Assembly (NCBI GenBank): GCA_937928735.1
Contig: CALFVF010000001.1
Location: forward strand, 186,001 to 250,000
DNA length: 64,000 nucleotides
DNA from: an uncultured Verrucomicrobiales bacterium
Lineage (GTDB): Bacteria > Verrucomicrobiota > Verrucomicrobiia > Verrucomicrobiales > Akkermansiaceae
Reading direction: 5' to 3'
Shown: positions 7,915 through 16,840 of the stretch, piece after piece
Layout: each line of letters begins with the position of its first letter
Position numbering within the stretch: the first letter of the stretch is position 1
Position numbers and translations under genes: made by a program
The notes under the pieces: model-generated
Database searches by the model: none
Told to the model about the DNA's origin: nothing
The model's input: the letters and a program-made list of their open reading frames with translations, nothing else

Positions 7915-8085
7915 AAAAGTTTCTTTTTTATCACCTAGGAATTCATAATAATACATAAGCTACGCTGACGCAAATCATCACTTTTCAAAAATAAATCATT
8001 TTTTTTGATTCAAAGCGTCATTCTAGGCGAATATGCCTAGCGCCAGCACCGTGCTCGTAGAGGCGTGGGTGACACTCATCTTATT

Positions 8086-8571
8086 ATGTTTCACATCGTT
8101 TTACTCAATCCAGAAATCCCTCACAATACAGGAGCTGCTGGCCGCCTCGCATTAGCCACTGGCTCAAAGCTACACCTAGTGAAGCCTCTTGGCTTCGAGC
8201 TAAGTGACAGAGCCCTTAAGCGCGCAGGACTTGATTACTGGAAAGATGTGGATCTAGAAATCTGGGAGAACTGGGAAGCATTCTGCACGGAACTGCCAGC
8301 CAAGAGTCGATTATTCCCACTCACCACCAAAGCGAAAAAAGCCCACTGGGATGCTTCCTTTCAAAAAGGAGATTATCTACTTTTTGGCCGTGAGACTAAG
8401 GGCCTTCCCGAAGCAATCATTGAGCAACACAAAGAGAATGCGCTGAGGATTCCTATGCGAGAAACCAGCACACGTAGCCTGAACTTAGCCACCTCCATTA
8501 GTATCGTCCTCTATGAGGCACTAAGACAATCCTCTAACACATCCGAGGACGGCACCTACCTTGCCGACTGA
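8086..8571 (+). CDS. trmL: tRNA (cytidine/uridine-34 2'-O)-methyltransferase TrmL
   Basis: 161 residues from ATG 8086 (MFHIVLLNPEIPHNTGAAGR). The SPOUT-fold markers are present: NPEIPHNTGAAGRLALATG at the N-terminus, DYLLFGRETKGLP near 105-120, and the knot segment IPMRETSTRSLNLATSISIV near 128-147. TrmL methylates the ribose at the wobble position of tRNA-Leu isoacceptors using SAM. The gene is single and convergent with the 5-oxoprolinase gene, whose end is 40 bp away. Confidence 0.93.
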   Translation: MFHIVLLNPEIPHNTGAAGRLALATGSKLHLVKPLGFELSDRALKRAGLDYWKDVDLEIWENWEAFCTELPAKSRLFPLTTKAKKAHWDASFQKGDYLLFGRETKGLPEAIIEQHKENALRIPMRETSTRSLNLATSISIVLYEALRQSSNTSEDGTYLAD

Positions 8572-8610
8572 TGGTTCGCTGCCACCCTTCCCCCTCCTTG
8601 AGGACAAACT

Positions 8611-11600
8611 CTACGAAGGCGGTTTCTTTCCATACCCGCCACCACCTGGTGTCTCTATACGTATACGGTCACCTTTCTGCACTTGCTGGGAAAATCGAGT
8701 TGGGAGTCTCGTCGTCTGCTCGCCACGGATGAGACATTGCTTTCCAGCTTTCCCCTCACCACCACCAGCGAGCCCCTTGGCTCCATTCTTGCGGCGATTA
8801 GAGAGCATGGAGACTTCCATAGACTCTAAGAATTCGAGCTCTCGAATCACACCATCCCCTCCCCTTTGCTGACCTTCTCCACCAGATCCAGCCCTTTGGC
8901 TAAATTGAAGCACACGCACTGGATAGCGCCACTCCATGAGCTCAGGGTCTGTCATCGCGGTATTGGTCATATGCACCTGTCTGGCACTCGTCCCAGGCTT
9001 ATGAGAACTCGCACCAGCACCACCAGCGATCGTCTCATAGTAGCCAAACGCCTCATTTCCAAAGAGAAGGTTATTCATCGTCCCCTGGCTCTGCGCTTGT
9101 ATTCCTAACAAAGAGACTAACAGATCCACAAGCTGCTGACTCACCTCCACATTCCCGCCTACCACAGCAGGGCACTCCTCAGGCCGAATACTAAAGTCAG
9201 GATTTAAAAATGAACTCGGTAAATGCAGGGTCACATTTCTTAGCAATCCTTCATTGAGCGGCAGTGAATCATCCACCCACAGTCGAATCACATAGAGAAC
9301 CACACTACGCACAATCGCCTCTGTGGCATTCAGGTTACTCTTCTGTTCTACTGAACTCCCTGTAAAATCAAAGTGGAGACGTTGACCATCACTCTCTATG
9401 CTCACCCTGATTTGCGCCCCACAGTCTAGCTCTGTCTGCCCACTGAGGCAGAACTCTCCTACCTGCTGGATTCTCAGGCTAGCGAGTCGCTGTGCTCGGT
9501 CCATCAGCTCGCTCATATGCTGTGACACCCGCACTGTACCCTCTTTGGATTCACAGAGAGCTTGAAATTGCTTCACGCCCAATACATTGGCCGCAGCTTG
9601 CGCTCTAAGATCTGCTAGATTATCTTCGACATTACGACTTGGATACTCCGAACTAGCAAATAATTCTCTAATCGAGTCAAAGCACTCCTTACCGCGTCGG
9701 AAGAGATAACAAGGGGGAATCACCACACCTTCTTGCGCTAGATTCTTCGCGGCCGCAGGCATAGAGCCCGGTGAGAGCCCTCCTACCTCTGCATGATGAG
9801 CCCGATTTGCAACCCAAGCCACGATCTCAGAAAAGACAAAGACAGGGCTAATCACTGTAATATCTGGCAGGTGAGACCCACCATAACCAGGGTGATTCAC
9901 CACAATCATATCCCCCTGCTCGATCTCCTCGCCATCCTTGCTCTGGAAATACTCGATCACCCTTCTCACACAAACACCCAGTGCCCCGAGATGCACAGGA
10001 ATGTGTGGTGCATTCACAATAAGCTCACCTGCGGCATTGAGTAGCGCGCAGGAGTAATCGAGACGTTCCTTGATATTGGTCGAAATAGCCGTCCTTCTGA
10101 GCTGCTCACCCATATGGGACACCACCGCCTCAAACCTCCCTCGGTAGAGTTCCACTTCCACATCATTCGCCGAATTTCGCACTAAATGTTGAGCTCGGTT
10201 TTCTTCTTTCTCTCTCGAATTATACTGGAGAAGCATCGTCCCCCGACTCCCCCTCTTCATAGACCAGCCCGGCGCCAATACACATGTGCTATAGACATCC
10301 TGTATCAGATGCGGTCTAAAATTATTAGAACCTATTTGATCGGAGCCAGTTTGATCAGAACCTCTTATTTCATGCGCCACTTCTTCTGCCCATTCAGCAG
10401 GAAAGATCTCTTTTTCGCTATCCAGCTCTGCTTCACGAAGAATCAAACGCAAAGACACGACCTCTAGCTGAGCGTGCTTTAGGCGATAACCATAAATGTC
10501 CTCATACTTGTCTAAAAAGTCATCTTCTAGACACTCAGAATAGACGAGTTCCATCGCCGTCTCTTGACCACGCAGACGCAATTCCACAAGGTGGCGCACA
10601 GAGAGTTCCTGAGCTTCAATCTCACCCAGATCACTAACAGAGCGGGCACATTGCTCCAGCTCTCGCCACCAGACCTCCCAGTGATCTGTGCATTTATCAA
10701 GTAGCTTGAGAATTGTCTTGGTCTCTCTGTACTCACGCTTTGCGCAGTGTAGCCCATATGCACTTAGTAGCCCACAGTCCGCAGGTACAAGAACTTGCTC
10801 CACACCCAGACACTCTGCAAGTTCGCAGGCATGCTGTGGCCCCGCACCACCAAAGGCTAATAAAGCATGCTCTGCTGGATCAAAGCCCTCTCTCACTGAC
10901 ACTGTGCGAATCGCATCCGCCATACGCTCAATGGCAATCTGGCGTAAGCCTCCTAACAAATCTTGATCATTCGGTAGTTCCTTAACATCTCGCTGCATAC
11001 ATTCACGTAGGTCTTGATACGCTGCCTGCGCCGCTGAGACACTCAGAGGAATCGCCGCCTTAGTCGCATCCATATAACCTAACAGTAAATTCACATCTGT
11101 GAGAGTGAAGGGGCCACCACGCCCATAACAAGCTGGCCCAGGAAACGCTCCTGCACTCTCTGGCCCCACCTCTAGAGCACCGCGCCGCCACTGGCATATG
11201 GAGCTACCACCCGCAGCGACTGTCTCTATGGGTAAACTCGCCCCTAGCACATAGGCAGAGCCTATCTCCTGCTCATAGCGGTAGCTCACATCGGCACTTA
11301 ATCGAGCCACATCCGTACTCGTACCACCCATATCAAAGGTCAAAACAGACTCAAACCCAGCACTGCGAGCCACAGCACCAGCCCCTACCATACCACCAGC
11401 TGGCCCACTAAGAAGACTGTCTTTTGGGTGGAAATTCTCAACAGACTCTAGACTCCCAGCACTCGTCATGAGCCAAGGCTCTTGTCCTCCTAGTGGCGCT
11501 CTCAGGCGCTCCACAAAGTGCTCCATCACAGGTGATAGCCAAGCATCGGCAGCGGCTGTCTCCATTCTTGGCAGAAGCTTTAAACTCGCCGCTATCTCAG

Positions 11601-12348
11601 AGGAGCTACGTACGATCTCAAAGCCCTCTTCTCTAAGAAGTGTCGCTATTCGCTGCTCATGTTCGCCGTTTTGATAGCTGTGAAGTAGTGCGACTGCCGC
11701 GACTTCTATGCCTGCGGTTCGAGCCTCCCGGGCTTGCTCTCTCACTTGCTGCTCCTCTAGTGGGACAATCTCATTTCCTTCTGCATCCAGTCTAGCCCTC
11801 ACTGAATACACCTTCTCAGCAAGGATTTCCCGAGGAGGCTCAGTGTGATCAAATAGATCGGCGCGTCTCTGATCACGAATTTCTAACAAATCTTCTAATC
11901 CTTCATTAGTCCACAGCGCAAGGCGCGCGCCCTTTCCCTCCAGCAGAGCGTTTGTCCCCCTCGTTGTCGCCACTCTGAGATCCATTTTAGGAAATGCCTC
12001 CCCCATAGCTACGCCACTGAGTAAACGCACCGCAAGTACTGGAGCTTCTTCTCCTGTACTAAGTTCAATCACATCAGCTTGTGCTTCCCCTAACGGCTCT
12101 GAAAGTTCTAACCACCCCTCTCGCTGACTCAGCACCTCCCCACCTCCAGTGACTAGAAAACCCACTAACTGAGCACTCTCTGGTAGCCCTTCCTCGCGAA
12201 TCTTCACGCGCAGCCCTTGCGCATCTCTACCCATAATCGCAAAGCGCAAATGACCGCTTGAGAGCACTTTCACCCTGCTCTCCTTTCCCTGTGCATCATA
12301 GCAGCACGCATCTGTAAATGTACCCCCAGTGTCGACTCGTATTTGCAT
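8611..12348 (-). CDS. Fused 5-oxoprolinase / hydantoinase A-B (OPLAH type)
   Basis: 1245 residues from ATG 12348 (MQIRVDTGGTFTDACC). The N-terminal ~690 residues are the HyuA part, with an ATP-binding RVDTGGTFTD start, TTRGTNALLEGKGARLALW near 140, and TFDMGGTSTDVA near 345. From about 715 the HyuB part follows (PHIPVHLGALGVCVR, VNHPGYGGSHLPDITV, ETIAGGAGASSHKPGTS, IETPGGGGYGKK at the end). Single-chain fusions of this kind include eukaryotic OPLAH, which hydrolyses 5-oxoproline to glutamate with ATP. Substrate could instead be a hydantoin. It is a single gene with no adjacent transport genes. Confidence 0.92.
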   Translation of the reverse strand: MQIRVDTGGTFTDACCYDAQGKESRVKVLSSGHLRFAIMGRDAQGLRVKIREEGLPESAQLVGFLVTGGGEVLSQREGWLELSEPLGEAQADVIELSTGEEAPVLAVRLLSGVAMGEAFPKMDLRVATTRGTNALLEGKGARLALWTNEGLEDLLEIRDQRRADLFDHTEPPREILAEKVYSVRARLDAEGNEIVPLEEQQVREQAREARTAGIEVAAVALLHSYQNGEHEQRIATLLREEGFEIVRSSSEIAASLKLLPRMETAAADAWLSPVMEHFVERLRAPLGGQEPWLMTSAGSLESVENFHPKDSLLSGPAGGMVGAGAVARSAGFESVLTFDMGGTSTDVARLSADVSYRYEQEIGSAYVLGASLPIETVAAGGSSICQWRRGALEVGPESAGAFPGPACYGRGGPFTLTDVNLLLGYMDATKAAIPLSVSAAQAAYQDLRECMQRDVKELPNDQDLLGGLRQIAIERMADAIRTVSVREGFDPAEHALLAFGGAGPQHACELAECLGVEQVLVPADCGLLSAYGLHCAKREYRETKTILKLLDKCTDHWEVWWRELEQCARSVSDLGEIEAQELSVRHLVELRLRGQETAMELVYSECLEDDFLDKYEDIYGYRLKHAQLEVVSLRLILREAELDSEKEIFPAEWAEEVAHEIRGSDQTGSDQIGSNNFRPHLIQDVYSTCVLAPGWSMKRGSRGTMLLQYNSREKEENRAQHLVRNSANDVEVELYRGRFEAVVSHMGEQLRRTAISTNIKERLDYSCALLNAAGELIVNAPHIPVHLGALGVCVRRVIEYFQSKDGEEIEQGDMIVVNHPGYGGSHLPDITVISPVFVFSEIVAWVANRAHHAEVGGLSPGSMPAAAKNLAQEGVVIPPCYLFRRGKECFDSIRELFASSEYPSRNVEDNLADLRAQAAANVLGVKQFQALCESKEGTVRVSQHMSELMDRAQRLASLRIQQVGEFCLSGQTELDCGAQIRVSIESDGQRLHFDFTGSSVEQKSNLNATEAIVRSVVLYVIRLWVDDSLPLNEGLLRNVTLHLPSSFLNPDFSIRPEECPAVVGGNVEVSQQLVDLLVSLLGIQAQSQGTMNNLLFGNEAFGYYETIAGGAGASSHKPGTSARQVHMTNTAMTDPELMEWRYPVRVLQFSQRAGSGGEGQQRGGDGVIRELEFLESMEVSMLSNRRKNGAKGLAGGGEGKAGKQCLIRGEQTTRLPTRFSQQVQKGDRIRIETPGGGGYGKKPPS

Positions 12349-12466
12349 AGCTCTGTGATGCGCCACCTCGGCGGTGATTTCCAGCTAAAGTGTAGAAAGG
12401 GCACCTCCAATACCCTAAAAGAGCTCTATCTTTGAACATTTCTAATTCACAGGGTTCTTAGATACT

Positions 12467-13579
12467 ATGCAGCACTGTGATCTCGCCATTGTTGGAGGAG
12501 GCTATGCGGGCCTAGCGTGTGCACGCTCCGCAGCCATAGCAGGCCTAAATGTCAGGGTTTTGGACCGTAAACGAGATCTGGGAGAGCGTATTCGCACCAC
12601 TGGATTACTTGTGAAAGAAGCCGCTGAGCTTATGCATCAGCCCAGCCACCTCGTACGCCCTATTCCTAATGTCAAACTCTACGGCCCTGATTTAAAATCT
12701 GTCTCACTCCACTCCCCGAATTATAACTTCTGGGCAGTCAATACCCCCGACTACATGCGCTGGCTCGGCCGCCGTGCCGAAGACGCAGGTGCTACATTCC
12801 AGTACCAGAGTAATATCTCCCAGCTACAGACCGATAAAAAACAGCGCTGGATCCTACCAGAGGCCGAGCTCCACTCCGAGTTCCTAGTCGGCGCAGATGG
12901 CGCACGCTCTAATATAGCGCGCTTACTCCAACTTGGCCAAAATCGGGATTTCCTCATTGGAGCGGAAGTCGAAATGACAGGAGTCATCGGCTTTGACTCT
13001 GAGAGTCTGCATGTCTTCTTAGATAAAGAGCTCGCACCCGGCTATATTGGCTGGGTCGTCCCGGGTGTCGGCGTCACCCAAATCGGCCTAGCTGTCAGAA
13101 AACCCAGAAAGCCCAACCTCGATAAGTTTCTTCACAAGCTCAGAGGTCTCGCAGATTTCTCAAACGCCAAAATCGTGGAGCGCAGAGGTGGTCTGATCCC
13201 TTGTGGCGGCATCGTCCCTAAGTGGCACAGAGAGCGCGCTCTACTACTGGGTGATTCCGCTGGATGTGTTTCACCTCTCACCGCAGGAGGTATCCAGCCC
13301 GCTCTTGAGCTCGGGCTACAGACTGGCCAATGGATCAAAGACGAGCTCAACCAAGGTGAACCTGCCCACAAAAAAATCGAGCAGATCATGCCCCAATTCT
13401 CCCAAAAAATCTGGCTCAGGCGCGCCATGGATCACCTCCAGCCTGAGAACTGGATGATGAACCTCGCCATCACAAATCCCCTATTCCAAAGGGTCGCCCA
13501 AGTCGTCTTTTACCATAACAGAGGGCTCAAAAGCACCGAGGCTTGGCGAGATCTACTCCTCGGTTGTCCTGAAGTTTAA
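12467..13579 (+). CDS. FAD-dependent oxidoreductase, geranylgeranyl-reductase-like
   Basis: 370 residues. FAD-binding Rossmann start is DLAIVGGGYAGLACARSA (GxGxxG near residues 9-14). A second FAD contact FLVGADGARSNIARL lies near 140-155. The C-terminal third has ALLLGDSAGCVSPLTAGGIQ near 258-277, typical of the geranylgeranyl reductase / p-hydroxybenzoate hydroxylase group. Such enzymes reduce isoprenoid double bonds or hydroxylate substrates. A polyprenyl diphosphate synthase gene follows 206 bp downstream on the same strand, which suggests an isoprenoid or quinone role but does not prove it. Confidence 0.85.
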   Translation: MQHCDLAIVGGGYAGLACARSAAIAGLNVRVLDRKRDLGERIRTTGLLVKEAAELMHQPSHLVRPIPNVKLYGPDLKSVSLHSPNYNFWAVNTPDYMRWLGRRAEDAGATFQYQSNISQLQTDKKQRWILPEAELHSEFLVGADGARSNIARLLQLGQNRDFLIGAEVEMTGVIGFDSESLHVFLDKELAPGYIGWVVPGVGVTQIGLAVRKPRKPNLDKFLHKLRGLADFSNAKIVERRGGLIPCGGIVPKWHRERALLLGDSAGCVSPLTAGGIQPALELGLQTGQWIKDELNQGEPAHKKIEQIMPQFSQKIWLRRAMDHLQPENWMMNLAITNPLFQRVAQVVFYHNRGLKSTEAWRDLLLGCPEV

Positions 13580-13785
13580 GCCATCCAATGAAGAGCTCAC
13601 CCCTATCTCTATCAGCTAAATATCCACCCTCAGAATTCCCTACTTTTTCACATTTCACCATTTAAATTCATAATTATTTTATAAATTCAGTAAAAACTGA
13701 AAATAAAATCATTTAAGTAAGGATTGCATTTGCATGGAGTTCCTATCTATGACAAGCTCTGCTTGTAGGAAACACTCTTAATTGC

Positions 13786-14793
13786 ATGGCTCTACTCAAA
13801 TCATTCACAGAATCAAAAGGGCGAATCCCCTTTGAGCTGGTTCGACCCGAAATCAATCGAGTCGAAGCACAGATCCGCGAACAAGTACGTGCTTTTGACC
13901 CCTCTGTTGAGCCCTACATTGACTACATTTGTAACACGAGTGGTAAGCGAATTCGCCCGGCCCTGGCTATTCTCACAGGTGGAGCTTGTGGAGAAGTGTT
14001 CGATGAGCATATCAAAATCGGGGTCATCCTTGAGCTCATTCACATGGCGACACTCGTGCACGATGATATCATCGATGGTGCAGACACTAGGCGCAAGGCT
14101 CCCACTGCCAATGCCAAATGGGGTAATGGCCTCGCTGTCCTACTCGGAGACGCTCTCTTCTCACACGCGCTGATGCTTGCCACAGAATTTGACAGCATCG
14201 ATATCTGCCGAAAGGTTGGCCAAGCCTCACGCGACGTCTGCGAAGGCGAAGTGATGCAGACACAGCGCCGCTTTGACGCTAGCCTCACTAAAGCCGACTA
14301 TTTCACCATTATTGAGAAGAAGACTGGTGCTCTCTTCGCGGCAGCTGCCGGTATTTCTGCCCAGCTCTCTAAGCAGACAGAAGAGACCCAAGAGCAACTC
14401 CACGCCTATGGCATGAAGCTGGGCACGGCCTACCAGATCTATGACGACTGCCTCGATCTTGTGGGTACTGAAGACGCTGTCGGCAAGACTCTCGGAACAG
14501 ACCTCGAGAAGGGCAAACTCACGCTCCCAATGTTCTTGCTGCTAGAGCGCGCAAGTCGTGACCAAGTGAAAATCATCCACACGCGTATCTCTGGACAGGA
14601 AAACCTAGACTTCATCGGTCTCATGGGAGAAGAACCCTACACAGAGGCGATTGAGGACTCACTCGCGACAGCCGAGACACTCAACCAAGAGGCGAGAGAC
14701 TGCCTCGCTGTTCTCGAAAACTCTAAGTACAAGACAGGGCTGGAGCAAATCACCCACTACCTAGATGGCTTACTGAGTAAAGTCAGCTTCTAG
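13786..14793 (+). CDS. Polyprenyl diphosphate synthase (IspB-type)
   Basis: 335 residues, usual for long-chain trans-prenyl synthases. The first Asp-rich motif is in HDDIIDGADTRRKAPTAN (near 90-106), the second in YQIYDDCLDLVGTED (near 218-232). SGKRIRPALAILTGG is the conserved substrate-binding block. It would condense isopentenyl diphosphate units to a C35-C45 chain for a quinone side chain. Exact chain length cannot be read from sequence. The 206 bp upstream are AT-rich without recognisable features. Confidence 0.93.
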   Translation: MALLKSFTESKGRIPFELVRPEINRVEAQIREQVRAFDPSVEPYIDYICNTSGKRIRPALAILTGGACGEVFDEHIKIGVILELIHMATLVHDDIIDGADTRRKAPTANAKWGNGLAVLLGDALFSHALMLATEFDSIDICRKVGQASRDVCEGEVMQTQRRFDASLTKADYFTIIEKKTGALFAAAAGISAQLSKQTEETQEQLHAYGMKLGTAYQIYDDCLDLVGTEDAVGKTLGTDLEKGKLTLPMFLLLERASRDQVKIIHTRISGQENLDFIGLMGEEPYTEAIEDSLATAETLNQEARDCLAVLENSKYKTGLEQITHYLDGLLSKVSF

Positions 14794-14989
14794 CTGCCTT
14801 CTACCTGCCTCATCGACTCACTAGCCCTCTCGAATTCCTCAGACATGGGCTCAGAATCGATGGCTAGAAGCCGATGTTCTGGCGAATCGACTGTACTGCT
14901 AGAAGACTGTTCTTAAGGAATAGAGTCATGCCTTTCACCTCTGACTATCAACCCTTTGTTCTACGACCCACTATCGTAGAGAATCTATC

Positions 14990-15127
14990 ATGACACAACG
15001 CCTCATAGGATTGACACTACTATTCGTCGGCTTTGGTGCCTGTTTCTTTGGCAGGCCAGGGCTACTTGTCGCCATGCTTGCTTGGGTCTTAGGGACAATG
15101 ATGTTTGCCAAATCATTTGTGGAATGA
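14990..15127 (+). CDS. Small two-span membrane protein, 45 residues
   Basis: Starts at ATG 14990 (MTQRLIGLTLLFVGFGACFF) and ends at TGA 15125-15127. Two hydrophobic stretches are visible: residues 5-20 and 24-41, joined by GRPG. The end KSFVE is polar. I do not recognise a family. The frame is open, starts with a plausible ATG, and its composition is typical of small inner-membrane proteins. It lies between the prenyl synthase and peroxiredoxin genes. It could still be a chance reading frame. Confidence 0.5.
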   Translation: MTQRLIGLTLLFVGFGACFFGRPGLLVAMLAWVLGTMMFAKSFVE

Positions 15128-15139
15128 CCCAAGTGCCTA

Positions 15140-15154
15140 TACCAATGAGGAAAA
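15140..15154 (+). repeat. Left-end fragment of the 25-bp palindrome element family
   Basis: TACCAATGAGGAAAA, identical to the first 15 bp of the long element at 38285. The match stops there and no right end is found nearby, so this is a decayed or truncated copy, or a chance match of moderate length. Confidence 0.5.
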
Positions 15155-15202
15155 GTCTCAGGATGACTTTTAGTGCTCGATTGTTGTTTCAGCACCCCTA
15201 AA

Positions 15203-15217
15203 TTAGAATTATTCTAA
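15203..15217. promoter_or_regulatory. PerR/Fur-type operator upstream of peroxiredoxin gene
   Basis: TTAGAATTATTCTAA is a perfect 7-1-7 inverted repeat. It matches the PerR-box form TTATAAT-n-ATTATAA with one symmetric change per arm. It lies 111 bp before the peroxiredoxin ATG, a position fitting repression by a peroxide-sensing Fur-family protein. No perR gene is in the window. Confidence 0.72.
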
Positions 15218-15328
15218 TTTTGATTTGCCAAAGTTTCACAACCAGTTTAACAGCACGCAGTGCAATTATGTGAGTACAGACTCACAGCACATTCACCACA
15301 GATAAATACAAAATTTACTTATAAACCA

Positions 15329-15955
15329 ATGGCAGTACTCGTCGGAAAACAAGCACCCTCTTTCTCTGCAAAAGCAGTCAAAGGAGAAACCATCATCGAA
15401 AACTTTAACCTTGAGCAGTTCAAAGGCGAAAAATACGTCGTCCTCTTCTTCTACCCGAAGGACTTCACATTTGTCTGCCCTACTGAGCTCCACCGCTTCC
15501 AGGAAGAGCTCTCTGAGTTCGAGTCTCGCAATGTCCAAGTTGTTGGCTGCTCCACAGACTCTGAGTTCTCTCACTGGGCGTGGCTCCAGACCCCTAAGAA
15601 CAAGGGTGGTATCCAAGGTGTCAACTACCCACTCGTCGCTGACATCAATAAAACAATTGCCGAGGACTATGATGTTCTCGCAGGTGACCTCATTGTTGAT
15701 GAAAATGGTGATGCCACTGTCGAGGGTGAACTCGTCTCCTATCGTGGACTCTTCCTCATCGATAAAGACGGTAAGGTACGTCACCAAGTGGTGAACGACA
15801 TGCCACTTGGCCGCTCAATTCGTGAGTGCCTCCGCGTGATCGATGCCCTTCAGCACTTCGAGGAGCATGGTGAAGTCTGCCCAATGGACTGGGAAAAAGG
15901 TGCAGATGCGATGACAGCAGACCACCAAGGTGTCTCAAGCTATCTTTCTAAGTAG
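15329..15955 (+). CDS. Peroxiredoxin, typical 2-Cys (AhpC/Prx1 type)
   Basis: 208 residues from ATG 15329 (MAVLVGKQAPSF). The frame extends upstream without family similarity. Peroxidatic Cys50 is in PKDFTFVCPTEL, and the resolving Cys184 in EVCPMDWEKG, near the C-terminus. The arrangement reduces H2O2 and alkyl hydroperoxides in the cytoplasm, recycled by thioredoxin or AhpF, neither of which is nearby. A PerR-like operator lies upstream and an intrinsic terminator follows, so it is a single-gene unit probably induced by peroxide. Confidence 0.95.
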   Translation: MAVLVGKQAPSFSAKAVKGETIIENFNLEQFKGEKYVVLFFYPKDFTFVCPTELHRFQEELSEFESRNVQVVGCSTDSEFSHWAWLQTPKNKGGIQGVNYPLVADINKTIAEDYDVLAGDLIVDENGDATVEGELVSYRGLFLIDKDGKVRHQVVNDMPLGRSIRECLRVIDALQHFEEHGEVCPMDWEKGADAMTADHQGVSSYLSK

Positions 15956-15978
15956 TCACGCTTACATCTACTTTCAAA

Positions 15979-16010
15979 AGCCCAGCTGGTGAAAATCCGC
16001 TGGGCTATTT
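15979..16010 (+). terminator. Intrinsic terminator after peroxiredoxin gene
   Basis: Stem AGCCCAGC (15979-15986) pairs with GCTGGGCT (15999-16006), loop of 12 nt, followed by ATTTTATT. It begins 24 bp after the stop. Confidence 0.85.
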
Positions 16011-16053
16011 TATTCTCCACCTATAGATCTTAGAGCTTCTTTACTGGTAGGTA

Positions 16054-16605
16054 TTACACGCCGAAGTTTAATCTCAACCCTCCCTGCTCCACACGCATCG
16101 ATTGCAGTAGACCGACACCAAAGGTATCTGATAGCTCAAAGACAGGGTGTCGTGTGAGGTATTCTCTGCCCACGAGATTGGTGATTTGGCGAAATCCCTG
16201 CGTCCATTGACTCGGGACACCAGCTAGCTGGAATTGCTCAAGTTGGCTATTCTCCAGATAAATCGCGCGATTCTCTGGTTGATAACGCAGTCCACAGGCA
16301 AGTAGACAATTTCCACCCACTTGACGGCCTAGTCCAGCCGCTAGAGTAGAGAGCCCTACCCGCACTTGATTGGTCTGCGGGGACATCGCCAGTATTGGCT
16401 GGGAGAATTGTAGAGAAGCCAAGCCCTGATAGTCTCTCCTCAAGGGAAAATGAGGTCTGAGCCGACTCAGTAACATCGCTGGACTCACCAGAAACGAAGG
16501 CCGTAGACCAGGCCCTAGTGACACACCCGCACACTGGCTGAGTAATCCTCCCACAGCCACTATGCCTGCCCCATGAATAAAATCTCGTCGACTAATGTTA
16601 CGCAT
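16054..16605 (-). CDS. DUF1439 (YceB-like) predicted Tat-exported lipoprotein
   Basis: 183 residues. The N-terminus carries a twin-arginine pattern (MRNISRRDFIHGAGIVAVGG) followed by a lipobox LLSQC near residue 25. This predicts Tat export and lipid attachment to the envelope. The remainder has the weak repeats of beta-strands seen in E. coli YceB-type proteins (SPAMLLSRLRPHFPLRRDY; FQLAGVPSQWTQGF). Function of the family is not established. It is transcribed toward the peroxiredoxin terminator. A diverged non-coding repeat (16676-16840) lies upstream. Confidence 0.75.
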   Translation of the reverse strand: MRNISRRDFIHGAGIVAVGGLLSQCAGVSLGPGLRPSFLVSPAMLLSRLRPHFPLRRDYQGLASLQFSQPILAMSPQTNQVRVGLSTLAAGLGRQVGGNCLLACGLRYQPENRAIYLENSQLEQFQLAGVPSQWTQGFRQITNLVGREYLTRHPVFELSDTFGVGLLQSMRVEQGGLRLNFGV

Positions 16606-16675
16606 GGATAACCATAAAAAGAGAAGGCAACTTTGGCAACCCTTGCAGACAGAGAACTACTCTCAGAGCTCTCTA

Positions 16676-16840
16676 GGGCACTTCTGGAAACCTGCTTTTG
16701 GTAAAAAATGCCGTCAGATTGTTTCAGATCAAGGTAAACACAATCACTTTTGAATGTATTCATAAGGATTGTGGATAACGCAAAGATGGAGCAATCTGGT
16801 GGTATTTTCAAAAATGAGGGTTTCAGAGGTAACCTCTAAA
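16676..16840. repeat. Diverged intergenic repeat, copy 1
   Basis: Shares several blocks with 19859-20016: AGGGCAC-TCTGG, then GAT-AAGGT-AACAC-ATC, then AAGATGGAG-AATCTG-GGTA, in the same order and nearly the same spacing. Overall identity looks about 65-70 percent by eye. It lies between the DUF1439 gene and the TauE gene end. Confidence 0.6.
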
